Source of the DNA: Fremontodendron californicum
Taxonomy: Eukaryota; Streptophyta; Magnoliopsida; Malvales; Malvaceae
DNA length: 64,000 nt
Direction of reading: 5' to 3'
NCBI GenBank assembly: GCA_030761205.1
Contig: JAULJL010000003.1
Coordinates: forward strand, 4,216,001 to 4,280,000
Numbering within the stretch: position 1 is the first letter of the stretch; every line of letters begins with the position of its first letter. Positions 48,373 to 59,644 of the stretch are shown piece by piece. Position numbers and translations under genes: made by a program. The notes under the pieces were generated by a model. That model worked only from the letters and a program-made list of their open reading frames with translations. It searched no databases and was not told where the DNA came from.

Positions 48373-50463
48373 CTACAACTGCAAAATAGAGTCCACAAGG
48401 TCAGACAGAGGTGCAAGTTCTCCTTTGTCAATCAACCGGAATTCCTGCATAACATGACAATCTTTTTAGATTTGGAGCCCCCCAAGAATCATTTACCACA
48501 TGCTATCCAAATACATTGTTTTAGCCACAATTTTTCAGTTTTTATAAGCAATGAATTTGGTTAGAAAAAGGATGAAATTAGGCAAACTTAACACCCATTA
48601 AGCACATGGGACTTCAGACTTGAATGTGATGCTTTCCACAAGCAAAAAAAAAAGCAGAAAAAATTTGGGGGGAGGACAACTTAAACTTACCCATGTAAAC
48701 AGAACAAAATGCTTAAAGCAAGTATTCAAATGAGCTTCTTCCTTCAAACTCACAATCTTCTGAAAATGTGAGTGGTAAATGTGGGCATATACTCGGAACA
48801 ATCTTTTAAATATTGTCTTGACAACATCTCGAAAATTTGATGGAAAGGGTGCCCCTGTTGCACATAAAAAAACTCAATAACAATAACAAAAGCCTTCGAT
48901 TTTTGGTTCATTACAAAGATTTATACGAACCCAGTTTTTGTGGGAAAATTGCTTCATCGTCTAGCTGAGCTTCAATCCAGTCCATCAGATACTCAGCGTA
49001 CTTAGGAGCTGATACCTCTATAGGCTTCTTAATAGTAACTCCATCAGCCCATCTATACTCATATCTGCCAATATCAATCAATCAACAATTAAACCAACCA
49101 AATTTCAATCTTTATTATGAGTAACAAAAGATACTTTTAGCAACAAAGCAATCAAAAGTTAGAACTTAGAATCACTAGCTTTTAAAGAAGATAGAAATGC
49201 AATACCAGTAGGTTTTTACCACTTAAAAAAATTTTTAAATGGAACTCTCAAGTTCAATTCTCAAGCAAACTATACTAAAGTTTAGCTTTCAAAATTATTA
49301 AGAGGATCTGACTAAGGGATTAAGTAACATACTTTGGTCCTGCTGTCATTGTTGGACAGTTGTTTGGAGTGCAGAACTCAGTTAGAGTACCATATAAGAT
49401 ATTCACCTGATTGAAGAAATCCACCGCTGCATGAAAAAGAATGAAAAGAAAAGAAAATTAGTTCCAGAAAAACCATTCACAATTAAATTTAATCATCATG
49501 ATTAAAACTCTGGTTTATGATTATGACTTTCTAGCAAAGAAGTTTTTAAGTTTTATTATATTCATATGCTCAGATTCTTACTATTTACAGCTAGCCACTC
49601 GTTGATATCTTCTCCAGGTGGTAGCCTAACAGCTTCTCTCAAGTTCCCACTACCCAAAGTAGCATCAATATGCTTTTGAAGCTGAGCACCCTGCATATTC
49701 ATCAAAATTGCTTCCCATCAACTTTTATATAACGTAATTGAAAGCACCCAAATACCCAAAGACATGTTAACAAAATACTAAACTCAAACAAGAAAAAGTG
49801 AAGAATACCAACCTTGCTTCCGGATGGAGCATTCTTCTTAGGCCTAAATGTCTTCTGGTTTCTGCACAATGAAAAGATCAGCAAATCCATATCACGAAAA
49901 CAATTTCAAATTTTCAAAGATTTGAGTGCAATTACCATATAGCATCCATATGATTAACCTTTCAGAGAATCCAATTTGCAACTATGAGAATGAGATCAGA
50001 ATTAAAAACAAACAAAACAAAAGAACTTCCTTTTCCTATGCATGGAAAGACAGCCGCCATCCATTTCTTAAAACGTAATCTAGAATTCTTCAGCATAAAA
50101 AAAGTTTTTTTTTTTTTCATTCGAAATATTGAAATCAATTGTTTAGTATCAATCATCTAAAGTGGTACTAGTAAACAACTTTAATCATCAAGGTGAAATT
50201 GATTATACGTCAAAAAATAATTTCCAAGAATCCTCGTTCGACATGCAACAGGAATTCAGATGATTTTTCTATGACTATTTCTCGAAACCCCAGAATTGAA
50301 ATCACTTATCATCGCGAAACAAACACAAAATAAAGAAGAAAAAAGAACACAGAGATCACCACCATATAATTCATAAAGACACAGAAACGAGAAATTTTCG
50401 AAAGAAAGGAGATTTGGGTAATTGAATCGGTGTGAACCTGCTACCAAGGCCGAAGAGACTCAT
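48373..50463 (-). CDS. MOB1: MOB1 kinase activator
   Basis: MOB1 is the co-activator of NDR/LATS-type kinases; in plants it acts with SIK1 and NDR kinases in growth and cell division. Seven exons in coding order (50463-50438, 49861-49813, 49690-49582, 49426-49333, 49064-48931, 48854-48691, 48444-48373) give 215 residues, the same length as Arabidopsis MOB1A. The N-terminus MSLFGLGSRNQKTFRPKKN is the conserved family start. The zinc-binding residues are present: Cys80 and Cys85 in EFCTPNNCP, and His162 and His167 in AHIYHSHF. The C-terminus reads LAPLSDLVDSILQL. The first exon encodes only eight full codons. A TATA-like run (TTTATATAAATTTATAA on the minus strand) lies about 100 bases upstream of the ATG. 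All splice sites are GT-AG. Confidence 0.96.
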
Positions 50464-53400
50464 GGCAAAGGAGAAAGCTTGACGTTTCTGGCGGTGTCAA
50501 AGCCTTTTTGTTTAGAATCAAAATGCAGGAAACAGAGGTTAAAGAAAACAAGAAATCCGTTTATAAATTTATATAAATATGGAGAGAAGAGAAAGGTTTT
50601 TCGTAATTAAATTAAGAAAACATTAAATTAATATATAGAAATGAAGATAAAAAGACAGACTGGCAAAGACAGCGAAGCTCTGTCTCTCAAAATTCTGGTA
50701 AATAACAGAAAATAACGTAGCCAGAGCAGACAGGGTCCTCTTTCTTCTTTTCCATTTGCCCCCTTGTCTACTTGGCTTATTATTCCCCTATTTGATTTTT
50801 TTTTATTTTAAATTATATAATAATATATTCAATCAATGCATTTTTTACATTTAATACAATGTTATTAATATAAATAATATATAAACTAATTTTAAAGACT
50901 GCCCTAAAAGCACCCCTTAGCGAAATCCTAAATTATATTAGTGTTTAGGTAACCAGTGCCCTAGTGCCATTAAGATTATTTAATATACTATTTATAATAA
51001 TAACATTGTATTAAATACAAAAATTGATAATTTTATTCATCATTTTCAATGTATTGATTAAATATATTATTATATTTAGTAACCTTAGACACTGGTTAAC
51101 AAAATTCATTATATTATATTTAATTGAGTCCGCTTAATCGATGCCTATAGATACTAATTAAAGATTATTTAATTACTAATTTCAGATTTTTTTTTTTTAC
51201 ATTTAATATATTACTTTTACTAAATTAAAAAAAAATCATTAATTATATATTTTTTTATATATATCACCTTTACTAATTTCACTAGCCACTTATTAACGTT
51301 TCAGTATTTAATTTTGTGAAGAGAGGATTTTTGTAATGATGAGATGAGAGGATTGGTTTCTTAATGATTCGGATAAGGGTTGGGGAAATAAAGATTTTGT
51401 TTAACATAGTTATTATATATAATATTATTTTTTATTTAATATATTTAAAATAATAAATAAAACTATTAATTATCATATTTAATATAATTTTATAATTATA
51501 AATAATAGTATTTTGTTAATCGGTATCTTAAAAATATTTTTTAAAATTATTATATAGAATAATATCTTTTTTTAATGTATTAAAAATAATAAATAAAATT
51601 ATTAATTATTATATTTAATATAATATTATTATTATAAATAACAAATTAGCCAATCTTAAAAAATATTTTAAGAATATTCGATAAAATTTTTGAAATAATA
51701 TATTAATTAACTTTGAAGAGTGTTCTAAAACACTTTATTAAAATTATGCTTTTTTTTTTCAAAAGAATGAGATTATAAAGTTGATGATGATTAAAAAGGT
51801 TAAGATGAGGTAATTAGTTGAGAAAACTTTGAAGAAATTAATGAGGATGAAGGGAGGGTGGGGTCGTCTTAGCTGTAAGGATTTGCTGGATTTTTGGATT
51901 TGTTTGTTTGGGTGATTAAGAAACGTTTCTGAATTCAAAACATAATAATAAATAATGTAAATGTTGTGTTAGATTGGATTGGATTGAATCATTTGATGTT
52001 TTAAGCTTTCCTTTTATTCTTATTTATTTGTCATTTGCCAAAAACAATTTGGCTTACTAACATAAATTTCCAATTGCCTTAGGGTCCAAGTATGAATAAT
52101 AATATAAAATTAATTAAGGGTCCAACAATTTATTATATAGTATTATTTTATTCAAATGTGTAGTACATATAGGTCATCCAATCCTTTAGTCAAATTACTA
52201 GTTCTTCATAATTTTGTTTAAAGTATGAGAGTAATCAAATCAAATCGAATTAAAACAGTGAAAAATTCGAACTCAACTTGAAATTTATAGTTCGAAATTT
52301 GATTTAAACTCGATTGAGTTCTAATTGTATAGTTCGTGTTCGACTTAAGATAAAAATTAAATTATTCGAATTCACTTGAATAAACTCGTGATCAAGTAAA
52401 AATTTATAAGTTCAAGTATTATGATCAATTCTAAGCTCGAGTTTGAATAAAGAAAAAATTGAAGTTTTATATATATATTGAGAGTAAAATTGTAAATAAA
52501 TAATTAAAAAGTATTTATATATAATTTTAATATATATTATAAAAAAATTACAAATTATTCGAATCAAATATTAAAATACTCAAACTTAATTCATTCGATA
52601 ACTCAAATTTGACTCAATAATGATCAACTAAATTCGAATAATGGTCGAGCCTAATTTAAATAGCTAACAAGTATATACTCGTTTAAACCCCTTAGTCGTA
52701 AGTACTTACTATTGGAGTTAGAACTTTGTTTTAAAGGCTACAATGAAGACAAAAGAAAGATAAAAATTTCATCCTCTCTTTTTGTTTCCGCCCTTGAGGC
52801 TTGAACTCCTAATAACTAATAAGCATCTCTTAATAACTTTATTTTTGTTTTTCTCATTTTCTGTCAGCTCTGTTTCAGAATTGTTCGAGTTGCTTTAATT
52901 TTAAACCAGGTTGATGTATTTCTAGCAATTTGGTGATCGATTTAAAGTGGCTTTGCAGTACAAATCAGCAAATCAATATAGATGGGCATTTGTTCAAAGA
53001 ATGAGGATTTAAAGAGTTTTAATAATTGGGGTATGATAGGATTGGTAGAATCTGGGAATGGGATGCCCTCAAACTCAAATTGTTTATGAAATGCCTCTGA
53101 CAATTGTATTTATTGGATTTTTGCTTTTGCTAACTTTGATTCTGCAAGTTATTTGCAAGAACCAAGAGTGCTATACAGCTAAAGTCCTAAGTCGGCTCTC
53201 ATGTTCCTAAAATGTGATAATATTTACTTCTTTTCTGGTGCACTGGAAAAACCAAGTTGATCTGATAATTTTTGTATTTGTGTCATTTGTTTTATATATA
53301 ATCGTATTTAAGTATTTAAGATGTTATATATTTATAAAATTTTTGATATATTAATAATTTTTGTTATATAAAATTTGATACATCTATATATTTATGTTTT

Positions 53401-53659
53401 TTTTGTTTTGTTTTGTTTTATGTTGTATTTTTATTTTTTATATTGTGGAATCGTATTGATCTAAAATTACCAAAGACCCAAGTAATTACATGTATACTTG
53501 GAGAGAAGTTTTCTTGGTGGAGCAACTTGTATGCTCTAGAACCAAGGCTAATATTTCAAATATTATATTCTGTTTGTTTACTTTATTTATTTCTTCCTGG
53601 GGTTTGGGTTTATCCCATAGCTTGTGAATTTCAAGAACACTGATCTTAATATTTGAGAA
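50464..53659. other. Long AT-rich intergenic region with repeat relics
   Basis: The first ~300 bases are the MOB1 promoter. Around 50930-51110 a block has degenerate inverted ends (GTAACCAGTGCCCTAGTGCC and TAGACACTGGTTAAC). At 51410-51680 an AT-rich block of ~165 bp occurs twice. At 52225-52690 there is a degenerate repeat rich in TTCGAA and CTCGA motifs in both orientations. The open frame at 53413-53643 has no known similarity. No gene is supported. Confidence 0.45.
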
Positions 53660-54160
53660 GTCCCTATATTATATTATTTAATGTAAATTAATTTTTTTAT
53701 TATAAAATTGAATAATTTAGTCGTATTTTTAAAAATAAAGCAAAAAAGTAAAATCACTAATTAGTGTAACAAAAACTGTTAAAAAAACTGACGTGATATT
53801 TAACCTTGTATTTATTTGATAATGGTACTAATAAAATATATTATTTTGAGCAAATATGGATAAAATAACAAACTAAATTGACAAAAATAATTTGATGTGG
53901 CATTTTTGCCAACTTAGTTTGTTATTTTATCCACGTCAGCTTAAAATAATATATTTTATTGGTGTCACGCCAACATTTGACATTCACGTCATCAAATAAA
54001 CACAAAGTTAAATGTTACGTCAGTTTTTTTAACAATTTCTATTACAGTAGTTAATGATTTTAACTTTTTACTTTAATTTTAAAAGTACATGAATTAAATT
54101 ACCCAAATTTATAATAAAAAAACTAATTTACATCAAATGATATAATACAACAACTTCTTA
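53660..54160. mobile_element. Foldback element, ~0.5 kb, nearly palindromic
   Basis: The two halves are inverted copies about a centre near 53905. The left half has AGAAGTCCCTATATTATATT, TTTAATGTAAATTA, AACTGACGTGATATTTAAC and GATAAAATAACAAACTAA. The right half, read on the other strand, has AGAAGTTGTTGTATTATATC, TTTGATGTAAATTAG, AACTGACGTAACATTTAAC and GATAAAATAACAAACTAA. It is a MITE-like foldback element that would form a long hairpin. I could not define a target duplication. Confidence 0.75.
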
Positions 54161-54503
54161 GTTACTTTGACTGACCTTTTACTTACTTCTACAACTTATT
54201 AAACTGATTTGAAATCAGGTCCAATCCCGCAGCATTATTTTCTTTTCTTCTCCTGCCTTGTTCAATGAGAATCCCAAATGAGCTAAAACATGGTAGCCAA
54301 GCATCTATTACAGGTAACAGGGTAGATAAGAGGAAATGTGCCCATCTAGCAGCGGCAACTAAATCAGAAATTTATTTATGTATAAAGAAGCATAGGTTTC
54401 ATAACAAAATTCTTATATATCTTTCACACATAATTTTAACCTAAAATTCACTCGATCAACTATGCCAAATATTAGATATTAAACAACAAATAGTGATTGC
54501 ACA
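54161..54503. other. 3' flank of OPR3
   Basis: Probably OPR3 3' UTR on the minus strand plus a short spacer. Nothing else was seen. Confidence 0.4.
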
Positions 54504-57500
54504 TCAAAGGCTTGACTGTACTTTCAGGAAGGGATAATCTGTGTATCCAACAACAGGATCCTGAGTATAAAATGTCTTCCTAATGTACCTATTTAATGGC
54601 GCATTAACCTTCAACCTCAAAACTAGGTCTGGGTTTGAGATGAAAAGACGGCCATAGGAAACCAGATCCGCATCACCCTCAGCCACAGCTTGCATTCCCA
54701 GCTCCCTAGTGAAACCACCACTACACATGAAAGTTCCCTGATAAGTCCTCTTCAGAGTCCTCATTAAATAAGTTTCCTCATCTTCACTACCGTGCCTGCC
54801 TGATTCTGTTTGCCCATAAGCATGATAACGAGGCTGAGTCACATGAAGATAAGCGAGTTTTGACCCCAACTGTAGCTGGAGCTCGTTAAGTCTCTCGATC
54901 ACTGCCAAGCCTAGGTTGAGCGGATTAGAGTCTGTTGCATCAAGGTGATCAATTGCGGGTGAAATTCTGATAGCAACTCTATCTGCACCAATGGCTGAAG
55001 CTACTGCTCGAACAATTTGTATTAAGAATTTACAGCGGTTTGCCAATGATCCACCGTACTCATCTGTGCGATCATTGATCCCATCCTTTAAGAATTGGTC
55101 GATGAGATAGCCATGTGCTCCATGAATCTCAATTCCATCAAAACCTGCAAGTTTTAATGATTTTATACGCTTTAATAAGTGTCATAAGAGCGTAGTGACC
55201 AGGAAACTATACATTTTTTCTTGAAATTAAAAAAAAAAAGGTGAACTGAGAAGGTAAAAAATAGCTCATAATAAAATCTGATGGTAGTTTATATGCTAAT
55301 TAAGAGATCAATTCTATCACACTCCTAAATCCTAAATATGGCTCAGAATTTCATTCAAAAGTAAATTCTTCTCTGTTCAATGAAACGTTCTACCAGGTCC
55401 AATGGGAAGGAAACAATATTAAATTCCAAGTTGTATGCCGCCGTTTTTCAAGATATTGATCAACACTGACAAATATATGGCAAGACTGAACAGCTTGATC
55501 TTTGTACTAAAATGCCAAACCATAGACAGAAGTCAAGTTGTTCATATGTCACACTAGTGTTTTAGCTAGTGTGATAACGAAATGTGGCATCATGACCATG
55601 CAGAGTATATTTAGCCACTATAAAGGAGACATAATCATAGCCATTCAATGTATTCCCATAATTACTAAAAAGCATAAGAAAGATCCCTATTTTAGAAAGA
55701 AATCATGGCTTCATGCACCCCTAGTTCCATCCTTCTGACAAAAGTAAAAGGTAACTCTTGTCTTTCTTTAAATTCAGCTAGCTATTTAAGAATAAAACAA
55801 TTTTACTTTATCTAGAGGTCTCCATCAAACCCGTAAATTGAAATGAATACTGCTTTAGAATATTGTGCCAATAGACAGTGAAGATCAATATTTAAAGTTG
55901 CTGTTAAAAAAATTTGGGTTGATAAAAGTGTATTTAAAAAATACGGTGAAAAATAGTGATTTAAAAATTTTTAAGTGTTTAACATTGTTGTGAAAAAGTG
56001 TTGTAGAAAATTGAAATGTAAAAAAAAGATATGTTTAAAATAATAAAAGTGTAGAGATGTGAGGATAATAAAGTCATTTTATCCAAAAACCAGCTTTTAA
56101 AGCCAAAAGCTATATTTTTTTGCTTTTTGGTTTAGCTTTTCAAACCATAGTTTTAACAGCAAAAGTTATTTTTTTTTTATCTGTTTAGTATTACGTTTGT
56201 GGTGAAAAATAACTTTTGACCTCAAAAACTATGCCAGAAGCAATGCGGCTTAATCTAACCTGCTCGAATGGCATTCAAGGCCGCCTTGCGGTAGTGCTCT
56301 ACAACCTCTTGTATGTCCGAGATTTCTAGAGCTCGAGGTTTTGGGTATATGCCATAGCTCCCATCTGGCATAAGAATTCTCCACCTATCTGAGATGGGTT
56401 TGCTTGTTGATGATAATGGTGCCGCTCCACCAGGTTGATACACTATTTCATTAGTCAAATAACCAAATAAAACTTGTCAATAAATGTTCAACGCCCAACA
56501 GAAAAGGGAAAATGCAAGGTAAATAACAGTTAACGTAATCCAACGACTCAGTATATGAATGAATGATATTGAGGATTATGCTGATTGAACTGCAAAAGGG
56601 TACCTGAATGAGATGCACGGCCAACGTGCCACAGTTGACAGAAAATGATGCTTCCTTTGGCATGAACAGCATCCACAATCTTCTTCCATGCCTCCACCTG
56701 TTCTTCATTGTAGATCCCAGGAACATGTGGGAACCTGCTTCAACATTGCAACATTAGACCATGCTATAGTTAAAAGAAATGCTCTTAAACATATAGAGCT
56801 AAGAGTGAAAACCATAAAATAAATGTGACAGAATTTTAAAGGAACTTTAGGACAGTAGTAAGATATGTATGGAATCTGGATAACTCATTATGAAATTAGA
56901 GACAGAGACTGAAAAAACTGATATCTAAAGTAATTTTAATGAGAAATTATATTGATAAATTATTTTATAAAACTGGGTACTAAATTCGTACCTTAAATTT
57001 TAGGACAATCATTCTGTAACATGAAATGAGTCAAAAGACTAAAAAGGGTGTCATTGTTTCAGGTACAAAATGATTATATTTGTCCATAATTTAAATATTT
57101 GCTTTTCCAAACAGTATAAAAATAATCATTAGTAGAGAAAATTGAATTCATGAACAATCAAATCCAAATTCAAAATAATTATTATTTTTTTATAAAAAAA
57201 AGTTGCAGTCTAAGAAAATGTTATGTTTTAAAAGTAAATAAATAAATTAATGAATTAATTGAACTAAATCCGAGTTCGAATTCAAAATAATTATTACTGC
57301 AATAGAAACAAATATTACTATTTACTACTAATATAACAGTAACAATAAACAAAATGTCTATGACCCCCAAAAAAAATGAAAAATCAAAATACTAGTAAAA
57401 ATAAATAAAATGTCTATGACCCCCAAAAAAATGAAAAATCAAAATACTAGTAAACAACACGAAAACATGCCATGATTAAATTTTACTTTGGACCAAATCC

Positions 57501-58518
57501 AATGTGTGGATCAGGTGCAAAGTCAGCAATGAGCAATCCAATCTGATTGGTAGAAAAAGACTCAAGTGGGCACCAAAAAGCACTAAGTAGGGGGGATAAG
57601 GGGCCTAGCCAAGTTTGAAGAAATTGGATTTGGAGATCATGGTGTAACCTCGGTTGAACTGATTGGATATTTTAAATAAATATTTTAAAATAAGTTTTAA
57701 TGTTAAATAAATATTAAATATAATAAATAAAAATAAGTATTTAATTTATTTGTATGATTTTTAGTTTAATTTCAAGGAATTATGAGTTCAAATCTCATCA
57801 ATTATAAAAAATATTTTTTTAAAAAATAATTAAAAATAATAATAAACGATTTTTTTTTCTGATTTTTTCCTAGTTGAATTGATTTTTGACCGATTCGATT
57901 AAATCCGATTTTATTACATATGTCGGACCGAATAAATTATCGATTTTCGATTCAACCGGTCAATCCGGTCTGGTTTTTTAATCACCGGGTCTAGCAGCGA
58001 CAATTGCTGGAATAATGCGAGTGGCTCACATGAGCTTTCATTATCAAAATTGAGTTACGAAATTACCCTGCTCCAGTGTTGGAGACCAACGTCCCTTCGG
58101 TGATGAGAAAACCGCCAGGAGTCGACCTCTGCGTATAATATTCAGCGAGCGCCGGCCTTGGTATTCCATTCAACGCCCTGCATCTCGTCATAGGCGCCAG
58201 CACCACCCTGCCATCAGACACAAACCAAAGTTCCTCTTAAACTCAAGGACACAAATTCACAAAATTAGCCTTCCGTATTTGTCTCGGTTTTACAGAATCC
58301 GAGGATATCGTGGCGGAACATGTCTGAAACCAAAGTTCCCTGAAGAGAAGGATCTAAGCCCCTCCCTGATCACTGAATTTGACGCAAAAACGATACACTG
58401 AACACACAGAGAGAGTAGTCAAAGTTGGAGGGTGGACAAACCTGTGAGAAAGATTGAACTTGCCCATCTTGTAAGGAGAGAAGAGCGTAGGGGTTCCTTG
58501 AGATCGAGTTTCCGCCAT
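54504..58518 (-). CDS. OPR3: 12-oxophytodienoate reductase 3
   Basis: OPR3 is a flavin enzyme of the old yellow enzyme family that reduces cis-(+)-12-oxo-phytodienoic acid in peroxisomes, the committed step towards jasmonic acid. Five exons in coding order (58518-58442, 58207-58067, 56734-56604, 56442-56260, 55144-54504) give 390 residues; Arabidopsis OPR3 has 391. The N-terminus has LFSPYKMGKFNLSHRVVLAP. The substrate and proton-donor signature HGAHGY falls exactly at His185, His188 and Tyr190. The FMN-binding C-terminal part has DADLVSYGRLFISNPDL and RKTFYTQDPVVGYTDYPFL. The protein ends in Ser-Ser-Leu, a plausible though not classical PTS1. Intron 2 is 1.3 kb and contains a 55-bp tandem duplication. 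Intron 4 contains a MITE whose end lies close to the splice donor. A G-box lies about 340 bases upstream of the ATG. Confidence 0.96.
55890..56245. mobile_element. Tourist-like MITE, copy 2, in OPR3 intron 4
   Basis: This is colinear with the element at 2968-3323. Shared blocks include TTTTTAAGTGTTTA, GAAATTGAAATGT, AAAGATATGTTTAAAATAAT, AAAGTCATTTTA and TTGTGGTGAAA. Its ends are more degraded and I could not assign a target duplication. The right end lies about 15 bases from the intron's splice donor. Confidence 0.75.
57344..57453. repeat. 55-bp tandem duplication in OPR3 intron 2
   Basis: Two copies, 57344-57398 and 57400-57453, share AAAATGTCTATGACCCCCAA followed by AAATGAAAAATCAAAATACT. 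They differ by one base substitution and one A in the A-run. Confidence 0.9.
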
Positions 58519-59144
58519 TGTTACTTCTTCTACAAACTTTGATCTGATGATGATAAATTTATTGATGGTATACTCCAATTGAGAAATTAAGGAAAACCCA
58601 CACTTACTAGTTCGTATATTTTATTGTTATTGGTAAAAAAAAAAACCCAAAGTTGCTATTATACTAGTAGTATATAAAGAAGTTTAGAGGGAGAGAATAT
58701 GAGCATGTGCTAGGACATTGGACGGCAAGGGAGGTGATCCGATGGGGCTGGGGCTGAGTTGAAAATCCTACCGTATGATGAGTGGTGCGTGGGGTTTTGA
58801 TTGGGTGGATGGAGATGCAGGGAGTCGGTGTGGCTGCTCTTTTTGGCATGGGTTTCACGTGACGGTTTAAACCAGACACAGTTGTTGATTCTAAAGTAGA
58901 AATATTTGTAATTTTCAGCTAAGTTCGCGTTGACTGTTCACGACGTTGCCGATTGGTTATTGCCTTCTCGGTTGGTGTTAAGTTGCATTAAACAAATAAA
59001 ATAAACTATGTTGGGGACTTAGTCTCATGGAAGTCGGCTGCTGCTAAAATTTAAGCCCAATGTTACTGGACTAGGGATGCTATCACCAATGCTACCTAAA
59101 CTGGGCTTACTTTGCAATTTGGGGGAAAATCTTAGCTTTATGAA
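58519..59144 (-). promoter_or_regulatory. OPR3 promoter region with G-box
   Basis: This lies upstream of the OPR3 start codon. TCACGTGAC at 58855-58863 holds a palindromic G-box (CACGTG), the site bound by MYC2-type bHLH factors. A TATA-like TTATATAC on the minus strand lies near 58670. OPR3 is jasmonate-inducible in Arabidopsis, so the G-box could mediate feedback; that is inference. Confidence 0.45.
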
Positions 59145-59152
59145 GCGGTAAT

Positions 59153-59636
59153 TAGGGATGGCAAAATCCGATTCGACTGATGGATTTCGCACCGATCCGC
59201 TCCTAATGGAGAGGTTTTTTTTTTGGAGCCGGGTGGAGCGGAATTGTTTTGGTAAATGCTTGCTCCACTCCGCCCCGCGCCGACTTTTGAAATTACTATT
59301 TTATCTTTTAAAATATTTTATATTTTTTCTTATATTTTTAATATATATTAAATATATATATACCTAAAATCATATATTTACTAATATTTTATATCTATAC
59401 TTTTAGTATATATGTATTCATATATTATATTAAAGATTTTTATATATTAAAATTATGTTCATGAATAAATTATAATATAATTTTTTACAATATTAAGTTA
59501 AAAATAATTAATATAAATTGGGGTGTAACGGAGTGGAGCACCGTGGAGCGGTTATGGATGTAACCGACATCCATGGATGCAAGAGTGGTGTGAAAGTAGA
59601 TAAGGCAATATCCGCCCCGCTCCATTGCCATCCCTA
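59153..59636. mobile_element. hAT-type MITE with 8-bp target duplication
   Basis: A 484-bp element has perfect 12-bp terminal inverted repeats (TAGGGATGGCAA and TTGCCATCCCTA, with one extra base before the right one). It is flanked by an exact 8-bp direct repeat, GCGGTAAT, at 59145-59152 and 59637-59644. The 8-bp target and TAGGG ends fit the hAT superfamily. It has no coding capacity. Inside, GGAGCGG motifs recur near both ends (59231-59245 and 59533-59550). Confidence 0.92.
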
Positions 59637-59644
59637 GCGGTAAT

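Noticed and set aside
57600..58010. Possible SINE in OPR3 intron 2
   Set aside because: A box-B-like GAGTTCAAATCTC occurs near 57785, but I could not define box A, a tail or target duplications.
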